Below, piece by piece: positions 26,284 to 35,467 of a stretch of DNA of 64,000 bases (its first letter is position 1; each line of letters begins with the position of its first letter). Made by a program: the position numbers and the translations under genes. Source of the DNA: Planctomycetota bacterium (GTDB lineage: Bacteria; Planctomycetota; UBA1135; GCA-002686595); contig JADJNY010000012.1 in assembly GCA_016714045.1 (NCBI GenBank), positions 76,702 to 140,701 of the forward strand, written 5' to 3'. Below the pieces are notes generated by a model. The model ran no database searches and was not told the DNA's origin. It worked only from the letters and a program-made list of their open reading frames with translations.

Positions 26284-29200
26284 TCACTCCGGCTCGCCGG
26301 TGAGCACCCACGCTGCCCAGTCGCGCAGCGAGTACTTCGGGTTGCCCTGCTCGTCCTTCGCCTCGCGCAGGCGCCGCTTCGCCTCCCACAAGGCCTTCCA
26401 CTTCGGCTGCTTCTCGACCCACACGCGCCGGTAGAAGTCGAGCATCAGCTCCTTCGTCGCCTCGTCGGGCACCTTCCACAAGGACGTGATCACCGAGCGC
26501 GCGCCAGCGATCTGCAGCGCCTTCTGCAAGCTCGCCACGCCCTGGCCCGCGCGCCGGATCTCGCCGCGCGCGGTGTCGCAGGCGCTGAGCACCGCGAGCT
26601 CGCAGCTCGAAAGGTCGAGCCCCGCGAGTTCCTCCGCGGTGATCAGACCCGGCGCTCGTCCCAGCTCGTCCTCGGGCAAGTTCGCGCCCGCCAGCGCGAG
26701 ACCGCAGAGCAACATCGGGCTCATTCCGCGCACCTGCTCCAGCCCGCTCTCGCGTTGGACCAAGCCGAGCTGCGCATCGACCGGTTCGGCGTCGATCCAC
26801 GAACGCACCGATTCCGAGGCGAACCACCCGTGCGTCGCGACGTGCAGCCAGCGCGCCTTCGGGGCGAGCGCCTCGAGCGCGGCGCGCGACGCCTTGCGCT
26901 TCTCCAAGACGACGGTTTCCGCGCCGGCTCCGAACTGCTCCTCGAAGCGGGTGGCGATGCCCCGCGCCTCGAGACCGGAGTAGGTCAGCGGGTCGAACCC
27001 ACGTTCCCAAGGACCGCCGCGCAGGATCGACGGGGCAGCTCGCGCGTCGCCCGGGTCGAGCGTCGCCACGTCCTCCGCCTCGAGCGCGACCGGCCGCGAA
27101 TCGAACGCCGCGCCGCCGAGCGCGACGAGCGCTCCGCCTGCGCCGATCTTGGGCCGATCCGCGCCGAGTTCGGCGAGTGTGGCGCGGGTCTCGATCCGCC
27201 AGCGGTCGCCGACGCACACGCCCTCGTCCTCGAGCGGGAGCGCGTCCAGCGTCACGAGGTGGAGCACGTCGTCGAGGGCCACGACGAACCGATCCACGCC
27301 CTGAACGCGAACGAGGATCGGATCGAGGATCAGCCGCCGAAGCTCGAGCCCCAGCGCACGCGCCTCGGGGATCGCGCTCGCCACGCGTTTCCCGCGGTCG
27401 ACGGACGCGGCGATCGCCGCACGCCATGCGAGCACCGCGCGCTCGATCGGCTCCATGGGCCCCAGGTCCACGAGGATCGGCCGCGGATCGAGATCGAGCG
27501 CTTCGCCCTCCCCGCGGGCGCCGACCACGAAGGCGGTCAAGCCCGGAAGCGCGCGCTCGCTCGAGTGCGCAGGTGCCGGAGTGCCCCCGCCACGCGGGTC
27601 CGGGATCCACCTGCGCGTGAAGGAGCGGAAGCCGACGAGCGCGGCGCGCTCCGGCAGCCGCGCGCGCAACTCCTCGAGCGAGACCGCGGGCCCCGCCCGC
27701 GTGGAACCGCGCGACGACGCGAAGAGCTTGCGTTCGAGCTCGTCGCGGAGTTCTACCGAGGCCCGGTACGCGGCGCTTCCCGAGCCCTTGGTCGCGGTCG
27801 CGGCGAGCTCCGACTTCGCGCGGCGTAGCTCGGCTTCGAGCGCGGCTTCCTCGGGCGAGCGGGCGGACTCGACTCGCCCGCGCAGGGACCGCATCGAGCT
27901 CGCCCGCATCGTCTCGCACAACTCGAACGCGCTCGCGGCGAGCTCCGGGTAGGGCTCGAGCACGCCGTACCCGTGCGCGAGGGAAAGCACGAACGACGCC
28001 AGGGGCTCGGCGTGCAGCGCGCGCTGCTCACGCTCGCGCGCCGACGCGTTGGCCGACATCCTGTGCAGCTCGCCCGCGGCCGCGCGCGCGATCTCGCCCG
28101 CGAGCCGACCGCAGGACGCGCGGTCGCCCGAGTCCACCGCGCGTCCAGCCCAGCGATCATGCGCCGCCTGCCGCGCGATCGTCGACGCGAGCACCCACCG
28201 CACGCGCTGGCGATCGGGATGGTCGTCGGGGAGCGTGCGCCCGTAGGATTTCAAGACCCCGTCGAGGAGTTGACGGGCCGCGTGGAGATCGCCCAGCGCG
28301 CGCAAGCTCGCAGCGAGGTTCTCGCGCACCGTCAGCAGATCCGGGTGATCGGCGTGGAGCGTTCGTTCGCGGATGCGCAGGACGTCTTCCTCGATCGCGC
28401 GCGCCTCCACGAACTCACCGAGGTCCCGCAGGATCGTCGCGAGGTTCGTTCGCGACCGCAGGACGTCCGGGTGATCCGGCGGATGCGTCCGTGAACGGCT
28501 CGCCAACGCCTCCTCCTGCAGCGCGCGCGCCGCGGTGTCCTCGCCGACTCGCCGCAGGCGGAGCGCGAGATTCTCGCGCGCGGACTGGACGTCGGGATGA
28601 TCCTCGGACAGCGCACGCGAGAGCGCCGCGAGCACGTCCTCCTCGAGCGAACGCGCCCGCGCATGGTCGCCGAGCACGGAGAGGGTCACGGCGAGGTTCC
28701 CGCGCGCCGCCTGAACGCTTCGATGCAGGGGACCGAGCGTGCGCTCGCGCGCGGCCAGCACCTCCTCCTGGAGTTCTCTCGCGCGCGCGAGGTCGCCCAT
28801 CGCGCGGATCGTGAGCGCCAGATTCTCCATCGCGGCGGAAACGAGCGGGTCCTCGGGCGGGAGGGAACGCGACCAGATCTCGAGGACGCGCTCTTCGAGC
28901 GCGCGCGCCTCGGCGAGGTGACCCAGCGCGGCGAGCGTGGACGCGAGGCTTCCGCGCGCGCGTTGGAGTCCTGGATGGTCCTGCGGAAGCGTGCGCTCGC
29001 GGTGCGCGAGGACGAGCTCCTGATGCCCGCGCGCCGCTTCGAACTCGCCGAGCTCGTAGAGCGCGAGACCCAGGTTCGCACGAGCGATCTGCAGCGAGGC
29101 GTCGGACTCGGGACGCGTGCTCGCGAGGACCTCCAGAGCGGACTCGAGCAGCGCACGCGCCGCCTCGTACCGACGCTCCTCGTGCAGCGCCGCCGCGAGC

Positions 29201-30015
29201 CCGATCCGAGCGGTCTGGACGTCGAGGTGGGTCTGCGGCAACGCGCGGAGACGCGCCGCGAGCACCTGCTCGAGCAAGCCCCGCGCTTCGGCGGATGCTC
29301 CGGCCGCCAGCAGCGCGCGAGCGAGCTCCCTCCGCACGCTCTGCAACTCCTCGTGTTCCGGCGGCCGAGTGCGCTCGACGTGCGCGAGCAGGATGCGGCC
29401 CGCCGCGCACTCGGCTTCGACCATGCCGAGCGTCCGTGCTTCCTTGAACAGACCTTGCAGGGGCTCGCGCGAGAGCTCGCCCACGGGCAGCGTCGCCGCC
29501 TCTTGGACGACGCCGCCGAGTCGCGCGCGCGCCGCATCGAGGTCCTTCGTCGAGCGCAAGGCGACGACCTGGAGATAGCCGCGCTCGAGCCGCGTGCTCG
29601 CCGCTCGCGTCGCGTCCGTCTCGGGCACGAGGACGAGGTGGAGTCGCAGCCTTCGCGGCTCGAGCGCGGCCCCGGTCTCGGGCTTTGCGACGGCCGCGCG
29701 GACGCGGAGCCGCTGACCGCGCTCGACGCCGAGCTTCAGATACGGCGTGCGGCCACCGCCCGAGTCGTCGTCTTCGCCGACCCGCGTCCCATCGGCCGCG
29801 TCGACACGCAGGAAGAGGTCCGTGTCGTCCTCGACGCGGGTCCACACGTGCAGCGCACCGGAGGTCTCACAGACGTGCTCGAAGCTCTCACAGCGCCCGC
29901 GGCCGTCGAGGATCGAATCGTCCGCGTCGATCTGGAGCGGCACGACGGTCTCCTGCCGAGCCGTGGGCGGTGGATCGGAGACCTGGAGGGCGAGTGCGAG
30001 GAGGAGGACACGCAT
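26284..30015 (-). CDS. Secreted TPR-CHAT caspase-like protease with PPC-like domain
   Basis: A 1243-residue protein. MRVLLLALALQVSD is a short signal peptide. Residues about 25-110 resemble a bacterial pre-peptidase C-terminal beta domain (SGALHVWTRVEDDTDLFLRV, GEDDDSGGG). From about 207 to 620 come nine to ten kinesin-light-chain-type TPR units of exactly 42 residues (pattern LEEdVLa.reRtLp.dHPdvq.aR.NLA..l..lGd...Ara). The C-terminal CHAT domain carries the caspase-like dyad: histidine in HVATHGWF (about residue 1057) and cysteine in LSACDTARGE (about 1140). The CHAT end SVITSLWKVPDEATKELM is typical. TPR-CHAT proteins are usually cytoplasmic proteases in signalling or defence; a signal peptide is unusual. 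The target is unknown. Confidence 0.85.
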   Translation of the reverse strand: MRVLLLALALQVSDPPPTARQETVVPLQIDADDSILDGRGRCESFEHVCETSGALHVWTRVEDDTDLFLRVDAADGTRVGEDDDSGGGRTPYLKLGVERGQRLRVRAAVAKPETGAALEPRRLRLHLVLVPETDATRAASTRLERGYLQVVALRSTKDLDAARARLGGVVQEAATLPVGELSREPLQGLFKEARTLGMVEAECAAGRILLAHVERTRPPEHEELQSVRRELARALLAAGASAEARGLLEQVLAARLRALPQTHLDVQTARIGLAAALHEERRYEAARALLESALEVLASTRPESDASLQIARANLGLALYELGEFEAARGHQELVLAHRERTLPQDHPGLQRARGSLASTLAALGHLAEARALEERVLEIWSRSLPPEDPLVSAAMENLALTIRAMGDLARARELQEEVLAARERTLGPLHRSVQAARGNLAVTLSVLGDHARARSLEEDVLAALSRALSEDHPDVQSARENLALRLRRVGEDTAARALQEEALASRSRTHPPDHPDVLRSRTNLATILRDLGEFVEARAIEEDVLRIRERTLHADHPDLLTVRENLAASLRALGDLHAARQLLDGVLKSYGRTLPDDHPDRQRVRWVLASTIARQAAHDRWAGRAVDSGDRASCGRLAGEIARAAAGELHRMSANASAREREQRALHAEPLASFVLSLAHGYGVLEPYPELAASAFELCETMRASSMRSLRGRVESARSPEEAALEAELRRAKSELAATATKGSGSAAYRASVELRDELERKLFASSRGSTRAGPAVSLEELRARLPERAALVGFRSFTRRWIPDPRGGGTPAPAHSSERALPGLTAFVVGARGEGEALDLDPRPILVDLGPMEPIERAVLAWRAAIAASVDRGKRVASAIPEARALGLELRRLILDPILVRVQGVDRFVVALDDVLHLVTLDALPLEDEGVCVGDRWRIETRATLAELGADRPKIGAGGALVALGGAAFDSRPVALEAEDVATLDPGDARAAPSILRGGPWERGFDPLTYSGLEARGIATRFEEQFGAGAETVVLEKRKASRAALEALAPKARWLHVATHGWFASESVRSWIDAEPVDAQLGLVQRESGLEQVRGMSPMLLCGLALAGANLPEDELGRAPGLITAEELAGLDLSSCELAVLSACDTARGEIRRAGQGVASLQKALQIAGARSVITSLWKVPDEATKELMLDFYRRVWVEKQPKWKALWEAKRRLREAKDEQGNPKYSLRDWAAWVLTGEPE

Positions 30016-30109
30016 GGCGGAACGAGTTCGCGGGGCGACCGGGTTCGTCCCGACGAAGGGGCAGGAGCGTAGCGCCTCGAAGCACCTTCGGGACAGCCGG
30101 GAGGCCGGC

Positions 30110-30620
30110 GGCGTCCTCCAGGCGCGCACGCTCGAGTCGCGACAGGTCGAGAATGGAGTACACGAAGCACGGGCAGCGCCGACCGCGGAGGTGGACGTAC
30201 AGCGTGTCGAGCGTCGCCTACTCCGCGTCCGCCCACCGCACTCCGCGCTCGGTCGTGTGCCCGAAGTCGAGGTGCGCGGCGACGTGGACGTGCACGATCT
30301 CGTGCTCCTGTCCGCGGCCGGCATGCGCGCGCCCCGACTTGGCAGCAAGAGGCTGCCGTGCGGGCTGAGGTCCGATCATCCGATGCCGCGCGAGAACCTG
30401 CGCAGCACAACGGCCTCGATCAGGGCCTGCACGCGCAGCGTGAATGCGGCCGCGCGTCGCTCGGCGAGGAGCACCCGCAGATCCGCCCGCGTGAACATCC
30501 CCCCCGGGGCCCCGGAGACCCGCGCGGGCCGGTGGCCAGGGGGCTCCGCTCCATCGAACCCGCGGAGAAGTGTCACCCATGTGCCCGGTCAGGAGTGTTC
30601 CCCATGTGCCCGATTGCACA
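30110..30620 (-). mobile_element. Degraded insertion-sequence remnant (IS481/integrase-core type suspected)
   Basis: Within the 831-bp gene-free stretch 30016-30846, the minus strand begins at 30620 with TGTGCAATCGGGCACATGGGG. Two 20-bp near-identical direct repeats follow (30595-30614 and 30570-30589, core CCCATGTGCCCG on the plus strand), an arrangement I associate with ends of IS481-like elements. Downstream on the minus strand, broken frames include FTRADLRVLLAERRAAAFTL and, after a stop, LRGRRCPCFVYSILDLSR, reminiscent of a DDE integrase core. No intact transposase, second end or target duplication was found. The rest of the gap (30016-30109, 30621-30846) shows nothing recognisable. Confidence 0.4.
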
Positions 30621-30846
30621 GGAGCGCAAGCCGGCAGGCACAATCCCAAGCGGGCGAACGGGCGGCAACGAGTGTCCAGAATTGCAGGATCCAGTCGCCG
30701 AGCAGCGCCGAGCATCGACCTGCGGAGAGGACGCGGCTGGTGCCCCAGCCCATCGAATCTCGCGCTCGAACGGTCAGGCCACTCGTCCCCCACGGGCAAC
30801 GGCCATTGGAAACGTGCTTGCCAACCGAGAGCCTCGCCTCGTGTCC

Positions 30847-31284
30847 TCAGTTCCCGCGCCCGACGTTCGTGAAGCCGCGCGCTTCGAGCCATGCGGCGAC
30901 GCGCTCGACCTGCTCTCCCTGCATGACGAGCGCGTTCTCCTCGACGCGTCCGCCGACGCCGAGCGCGCGCGCGAGCTCCTTCGCGTAGGTCTCGAGCGGA
31001 TGGCCCGACAACCCCGGGCCCTCCGCGATCGTCACGGCCTTGCCGCCGCGGCCCTTCTTCTCGCGTCGCACGGTGACGCGGCCGGGGTAGGTCTTCGCGG
31101 GCTTCGCTTTCGACGCCGAGTTCGCGTCCGCCCCACTCGACGACGCGCCGGCGCCCGATCCGGACGACGAGGAGCGCGCGCCCTCCGCCGGCCCCGTTGG
31201 CAGGTCCTTCGCGAGCTCGCGCAGCTTCGCGAACGGGTTGTTCCGCGGCGGCGGAGGCGGCGTCTCGTCCTTGCGCGCGCTCAC
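30847..31284 (-). CDS. SUI1/YciH-family translation factor
   Basis: A 145-residue protein. The C-terminal about 80 residues match the SUI1/eIF1 fold found in bacterial YciH: VTVRREKKGRGGKAVTIAEG, a middle helix LETYAKELARALGVGG and the end VERVAAWLEARGFTNVG. Bacterial members bind the 30S subunit and affect start-codon fidelity. The N-terminal half is a Pro- and Ser/Gly/Ala-rich linker not seen in typical YciH. The start is GTG 31284, overlapping the arsS stop as GTGA, so translation is coupled to arsS. Confidence 0.85.
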   Translation of the reverse strand: MSARKDETPPPPPRNNPFAKLRELAKDLPTGPAEGARSSSSGSGAGASSSGADANSASKAKPAKTYPGRVTVRREKKGRGGKAVTIAEGPGLSGHPLETYAKELARALGVGGRVEENALVMQGEQVERVAAWLEARGFTNVGRGN

Positions 31285-32354
31285 GCGAGTTGCCCTCCGC
31301 ACGAGCTTCCCGCTCCCGCGGTGCAGCCGAAGCAGTGGCGCGCGGTCACGATGCGGCGCGCGGCGAGCTTCGCTTCGTCGAACTCGGCGAGGTGGCGCGG
31401 TGCGCCGAAGCCGCACTCGAGTTCCAGCATCTGGTTGAAGTCGCAGTCGTGGAGCCGGCCGTCCCAGCCCACCGACACCATCGTGCGGCACATGACGCCC
31501 GCCGCGGCGGCGGGGTTGAAGGCTTGGACGAGCTTCGACAAGTACTCTTCGAGGTTGCCGCTCTGCTCCAGCCACTCGAGGTACCGGCTGATCGGCATGT
31601 TCGTGATCGTGTGCAGCTCGTCGAACTCGATCCCGTGGAGGCGGCGGAGCTCGCGCTTCCACTCGACCTGCAGCGCCGCCTGCGTGCTCGTGGGCAGGAG
31701 CGCGCCGACGGGGTTGGTCACGAGGACGAGCTTCAGCCCGCTCCCCTTCCCGTACCCGACCGCGTTCAAGCGCTTCAAGCCCGCGATCGAGCGCTCGAAC
31801 ACGCCGGCGCCGCGCTGCTTGTCCGTGTTGAGCGCGCGGTAGTGCGGCAGCGAGCACACGACCTCGACCTGGTGCCCGGCGAGGAACTCGGGGAGGTGCG
31901 CGAAGCGCTGGCTCTCGAGGATCGTCAGGTTGCAGCGGTCCATCACGTGGCGGCCGAGCTTGCGCGCGCCCGTCACGAGGAGCTCGAAGTTCGGATTCAG
32001 CTCCGGCGCGCCGCCCGTGATGTCGACGATCGGGATGTCCGTCTTCGCGAGCACGTCGAGGCAGAGCTCGGCCGTCGCGCGCGACATCGCCTCCTCGCGC
32101 GTCGGCCCGGCGTCGACGTGGCAGTGCGCGCAGGTTTGGTTGCAGAGCTTGCCGACGTTGATCTGGAAGACCTGGAGCCCGCGCGCGGCGAGCGGGAAGA
32201 GCCCCGCGCGCTCGAGCGCGCGGTCGAAGTCGCCCTCGAGCCCGGGCTCGAGCGGCACGGACGCGACCCGCGCGAGCTGCTCCGCCGCGGACGCGAGTGG
32301 CGAGCGGCGCTCCTCGAGGGTCGGCAGTAGGCGCAGTTCGGGCGGAACGCTCAT
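31281..32354 (-). CDS. arsS: Arsenosugar biosynthesis radical SAM protein ArsS
   Basis: A 357-residue radical SAM enzyme. LCNQTCAHCHVDAGP holds the CxxxCxxC cluster motif. The C-terminal region carries the ArsS-type cysteines: GRLHDCDFNQML and RHCFGCTAGAGSSCGG. ArsS is thought to add an adenosyl group to dimethylated arsenic, giving the arsenosugar precursor. Some homologues use selenocysteine in the C-terminal motif; here all positions are ordinary Cys codons. It follows the peroxidase-like gene by 31 bp and overlaps the SUI1 gene. No arsenite methyltransferase arsM is in view. Confidence 0.9.
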   Translation of the reverse strand: MSVPPELRLLPTLEERRSPLASAAEQLARVASVPLEPGLEGDFDRALERAGLFPLAARGLQVFQINVGKLCNQTCAHCHVDAGPTREEAMSRATAELCLDVLAKTDIPIVDITGGAPELNPNFELLVTGARKLGRHVMDRCNLTILESQRFAHLPEFLAGHQVEVVCSLPHYRALNTDKQRGAGVFERSIAGLKRLNAVGYGKGSGLKLVLVTNPVGALLPTSTQAALQVEWKRELRRLHGIEFDELHTITNMPISRYLEWLEQSGNLEEYLSKLVQAFNPAAAAGVMCRTMVSVGWDGRLHDCDFNQMLELECGFGAPRHLAEFDEAKLAARRIVTARHCFGCTAGAGSSCGGQLA

Positions 32355-32385
32355 CGGTGGCTTCGATGCACGGCGTGTGCGCTCG

Positions 32386-32724
32386 TCACATCCCGACGTG
32401 GTCGGCGACCTTGCGCATCTGCACGCCGTGGACGAGCGCGGCGCCGCCCTTGATCGCGGCGGCGACGTGCACGGCCTCGGTGAGCTGCTCGACGTCGCAG
32501 CCCTTCGAGAGCGCGTCCTGCGTGTACGCGTCGATGCAGTACGGGCACTGGACCGCGTGCGCGACGCCGAGCGCGATCAGCGACTTCTCGCGCGCGCTCA
32601 GCGCGCCCTCGGCGAACACGGCGCCGTACCAGTCGAAGAACTTCTTCGCGAGCTCGGGCGCGTGCTGGCCGATCTCGGGAAAGCGGCCGAGGTCGTGGCG
32701 GTCGTAGTAGTGGGCGTCGCTCAT
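32386..32724 (-). CDS. Arsenosugar-associated carboxymuconolactone decarboxylase/AhpD-like protein
   Basis: A 112-residue AhpD/CMD-fold protein. The redox motif VQCPYCIDAYTQDAL has CxxC followed by the conserved helix. The N-terminus MSDAHYYDRHDLGRFPEIG and the spacing match the small peroxidase-like protein regularly encoded beside arsS. Its exact reaction is unknown. ATG 32724 has a GAGGAA site. It heads the leftward unit with arsS and the SUI1 gene, supporting arsenic metabolism as its role. Confidence 0.88.
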   Translation of the reverse strand: MSDAHYYDRHDLGRFPEIGQHAPELAKKFFDWYGAVFAEGALSAREKSLIALGVAHAVQCPYCIDAYTQDALSKGCDVEQLTEAVHVAAAIKGGAALVHGVQMRKVADHVGM

Positions 32725-32973
32725 GGGTTCCTCGCCGCGCAGGATCGCCGAGCGACCGCCGTGCTGCAAGCCGAGAACGCACCCCGAGCGCGCAGAGCAC
32801 GCCGACCGGACGCTTCGACCGTCTCTGCCGGCAGGCCGCGCTCCCGGCCGCCCCGAGGGCGCCGAACGGCGCCCCTCGAGAGCGAAGCGCGTGATTCCCC
32901 GGTCTCGCCGCCGGAGCGCGAAGAAGTTCCGCGAAAGACGCGAACCGCCCGCGCGCCGGACGTCGTGCCCTGC

Positions 32974-34506
32974 ATGAAGACCGTCCGCGCGTTGGGAGCG
33001 AGCCTCGCGGGCACGAGCGCCGCGCTCGTGACCGTCGAAGCGCGCTTCGAGCCGCGCGACCGCGCGCGCACCGAAATCCTGCTCACGGGCCTGCCCGACA
33101 ACGTGCTGCGCGAGTCGCGCGGACGGCTCGAGTCGGCGCTGGAGGAGAACGGCTTCGCGATCGGCTCGGGACGGCTCTTCCTGAACCTCGTCCCCGCCGC
33201 GCTGAAGAAGTCGGGCGAGATCCTCGACCTGCCGCTCGCGCTCGCGAGCACCGCGGCGTGCGGCTACGTCGACGCGAAGCTCCTGCGCGGCGCGCTGTTC
33301 CTCGGCGAGCTCGGCATCGACGGACGGTTGCACGCCGTGCCGGGGGGGCTCGCCGCAGCGCTCGTCGCGAAGGAGCGCGGCGTGCAGCGCGTGTTCGCGC
33401 CGCCCGCGACGGCCGCGGAGGCCGCGTGCATCACCGGGCTCGAGGTCCACGCGCCGCGCCACCTCGCGCAGGTGATCGCGCACCTCGCCGGGAGCGGTCC
33501 GCCGCTCGCGCGCGTCGTGCCGGGCGACGACGTGACGGTCGTGGCCGCGGACGATCCGGCGCCCTCGCTCGACGAGGTCCGCGGACAAACGGAGGCGAAG
33601 GAAGCGCTCGCGATCGCCGCCGCGGGCGGGCACGGGCTCCTCTTCGTCGGGCCGCCGGGCACGGGGAAGAGCATGCTCGCGCGCCGCCTCGTGCGGCTGC
33701 TCCCGCCGCCGACGCTCGACGAGCGACTCGACGTCACGCGCGCGCTCTCGGCCGCGGGACGCTGGCCGGGCGGGCTCGCGCGTTCGCGCCCGTTCCGCGC
33801 TCCGCACCACACGATCAGCTACGCGGGGCTCGTCGGCGGCGGCTCGAACGCGCAGCCGGGTGAGATCACGCTCGCGCACCGCGGCGTCCTGTTCCTCGAC
33901 GAGCTGCCCGAGTTCCGACGCGAGGTGCTCGAGGCGCTGCGCCAGCCGCTCGAGAGCGGGCGCGTGCTCCTGTCGCGCGCAACGCGCCGCGTCGAGCTGC
34001 CCGCGGAGTTCCAGCTCGTCGCCGCAATGAACCCGTGCCCGTGCGGCTACCGCGGCCATCCGCGGATCGCGTGCGCGTGCCCGCCGACCGCGGTCGAGCG
34101 CTACCGCCGGCGGATCAGCGGCCCGTTCCTCGATCGCATCGACCTCGTCGTCGACGTGCCCGCGCCGTCGATCGACGAGCTCGCCCGCGCGCCGTCCGCC
34201 GCCGACGAGCGGTACCGGGAACCCTCGCTCGTCGAGCGCGTCCTCCGCGCGCGCGAGCGGGCCCGCGCGCGGCACGGTCTGCGCGCGAACGCCGCGCTCG
34301 GCACGGACGAGCTCGACCGCTGCGCGCCGCTCGACGCCGCGGTGCGGGCGTTCCTCGAGAAGGCGGCGCGCCGGCGCGGGCTCTCCGCGCGCGCCGTGCA
34401 GTCCCTGCGGCGCGTGGCACGTACGATCGCCGACCTGGACGGCGAGGAGTCGGTGCAGCTCGAACACTATGCCCGCGCGCTCGCGCTGCGGGCTCACCTC
34501 GCGTGA
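32974..34506 (+). CDS. YifB/ComM family AAA+ Mg-chelatase-like ATPase
   Basis: A 510-residue protein, normal for the family. The N-terminal ChlI-like domain (VEARFEPRDRARTEILLTGL, RLFLNLVPAALKKSG) is followed by the AAA+ core: Walker A FVGPPGTGKSMLARR, Walker B VLFLDELPEF and RPFRAPHHTISYAGLVGGG. A zinc-like cluster AMNPCPCGYRGHP...CACPP and the C-terminal RVARTIADLDG complete it. ComM homologues are hexameric helicases that drive branch migration of incoming DNA during natural transformation. ATG 32974 begins the conserved MKTVRALGASL. It is divergent from the arsenosugar unit across 249 bp. Together with ComEC and the pilus ATPases it suggests competence. Confidence 0.93.
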   Translation: MKTVRALGASLAGTSAALVTVEARFEPRDRARTEILLTGLPDNVLRESRGRLESALEENGFAIGSGRLFLNLVPAALKKSGEILDLPLALASTAACGYVDAKLLRGALFLGELGIDGRLHAVPGGLAAALVAKERGVQRVFAPPATAAEAACITGLEVHAPRHLAQVIAHLAGSGPPLARVVPGDDVTVVAADDPAPSLDEVRGQTEAKEALAIAAAGGHGLLFVGPPGTGKSMLARRLVRLLPPPTLDERLDVTRALSAAGRWPGGLARSRPFRAPHHTISYAGLVGGGSNAQPGEITLAHRGVLFLDELPEFRREVLEALRQPLESGRVLLSRATRRVELPAEFQLVAAMNPCPCGYRGHPRIACACPPTAVERYRRRISGPFLDRIDLVVDVPAPSIDELARAPSAADERYREPSLVERVLRARERARARHGLRANAALGTDELDRCAPLDAAVRAFLEKAARRRGLSARAVQSLRRVARTIADLDGEESVQLEHYARALALRAHLA

Positions 34507-34587
34507 CGTCGGGCCCGCATGAACGCGCCGTACTTGCCCGAGCGGCCTCCGCGGGCGCACACTGCACGCCCACGAAAGGACCCCGCC

Positions 34588-35349
34588 ATGTCGAAGCACG
34601 AACCGTCCCCGCTGTTCCATCGTCGCCACGTCCTCGCCGGAGGCATCGCCGGCTCGGCCCTGCTCCTCGGAGCGCGCGCTGGAGCCCGCGCGCGCTCCCT
34701 TCCCTCGGAGGCCGTCGAGCCCCGCGGCGCGATCGCGCCGATCGCGGAGGGGCCCTACATGCTGACGCCGCTCCCGTGGAAGGACGACGCGCTCGCCCCG
34801 CACATCAGCGCGAACACGATCTCTTTCCACTACGGAAAGCACCACGCGGGCTACGTCGACAAGCTGAACAAGGCCGTCGCGGGCAACAAGAAGTACGACG
34901 AGGTCGCGCTGACGAAGGCGATCGAGCTCGCCGCGAAGGACCCCGCCGACGCCGCGATCTTCAACAACGCGGCGCAGACCTGGAACCACACGTTCTTCTG
35001 GGCCTCGATGAAGCCCGGCGGCGGCGGCGAACCCACGGGCCGGCTCGCGGACAAGCTGAAGGCCGACTTCGGCGACTTCGCGACGTTCAAGAAGCAGTTC
35101 GCGGACGCCGCGGCGAGCCTCTTCGGCAGCGGCTGGACCTGGCTCGTGATGAAGGAGGGCAAGCTCGCGATCGAGAAGACGAGCAACGCCGACACGCCGA
35201 TCGCGCGCGGTGTCCGTCCGCTGCTCGTGCTCGACGTGTGGGAGCACGCCTACTACCTCGACTACCAGAACAAGCGCGCCGACTTCATCGCGGCGTACCT
35301 GGACAAGCTCGTCAACTGGGAGTTCGCGATGGAGAACCTCGGGGGCTGA
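34588..35349 (+). CDS. sodB: Tat-exported Fe-type superoxide dismutase
   Basis: A 253-residue protein: an N-terminal extension of about 50 residues with a twin-arginine motif (FHRRHVLAGGIAGSALLL), then a full Fe/Mn superoxide dismutase. Metal ligands are visible in HYGKHHAGYV, WNHTFFW and DVWEHAYYLDY (Asp and His). The AAQTWNHTFFW context, with glutamine before the Trp, points to the iron form. Tat export implies folding with metal in the cytoplasm and protection of the periplasm or surface from superoxide. ATG 34588 is preferred because GAAAGGA precedes it and the Tat signal follows; a frame start at 34519 adds an unrelated stretch. Confidence 0.92.
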   Translation: MSKHEPSPLFHRRHVLAGGIAGSALLLGARAGARARSLPSEAVEPRGAIAPIAEGPYMLTPLPWKDDALAPHISANTISFHYGKHHAGYVDKLNKAVAGNKKYDEVALTKAIELAAKDPADAAIFNNAAQTWNHTFFWASMKPGGGGEPTGRLADKLKADFGDFATFKKQFADAAASLFGSGWTWLVMKEGKLAIEKTSNADTPIARGVRPLLVLDVWEHAYYLDYQNKRADFIAAYLDKLVNWEFAMENLGG

Positions 35350-35391
35350 GCGCGCGACGCCGCAGCAACTCGCCTGAGCCTGGACGACGCT

Positions 35392-35414
35392 GCAGCCCGC
35401 CTCGTGCGGGCTGC
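35392..35414. terminator. GC-rich hairpin between convergent genes
   Basis: A perfect 9-bp stem, GCAGCCCGC and its complement, encloses loop CTCGT. It lies 42 bp after the superoxide dismutase stop and 53 bp from the end of the convergent FG-GAP gene. No T-tract is present. The loop region resembles that of the hairpin at 58148-58170. Confidence 0.6.
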
Positions 35415-35467
35415 TCGCATTCCAGGCCGAGATGGGCGTCCTTCCAATGCGGAGCGCGCGAGCGTTC

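Noticed and set aside
22512..26303. A 1263-codon open frame on the plus strand
   Set aside because: It is antisense to the radical SAM and Ig-like genes. Composition is Arg/Glu/His-biased, as in shadow frames, with no domain.
27750..29400. 126-bp periodic repeats resembling an array
   Set aside because: These are the 42-residue TPR units of the CHAT protein, diverged and in frame; there are no spacers or cas genes.
31281..31345. Selenocysteine in ArsS
   Set aside because: All C-terminal motif positions are TGC/TGT-type cysteine codons; no in-frame TGA occurs before the end.
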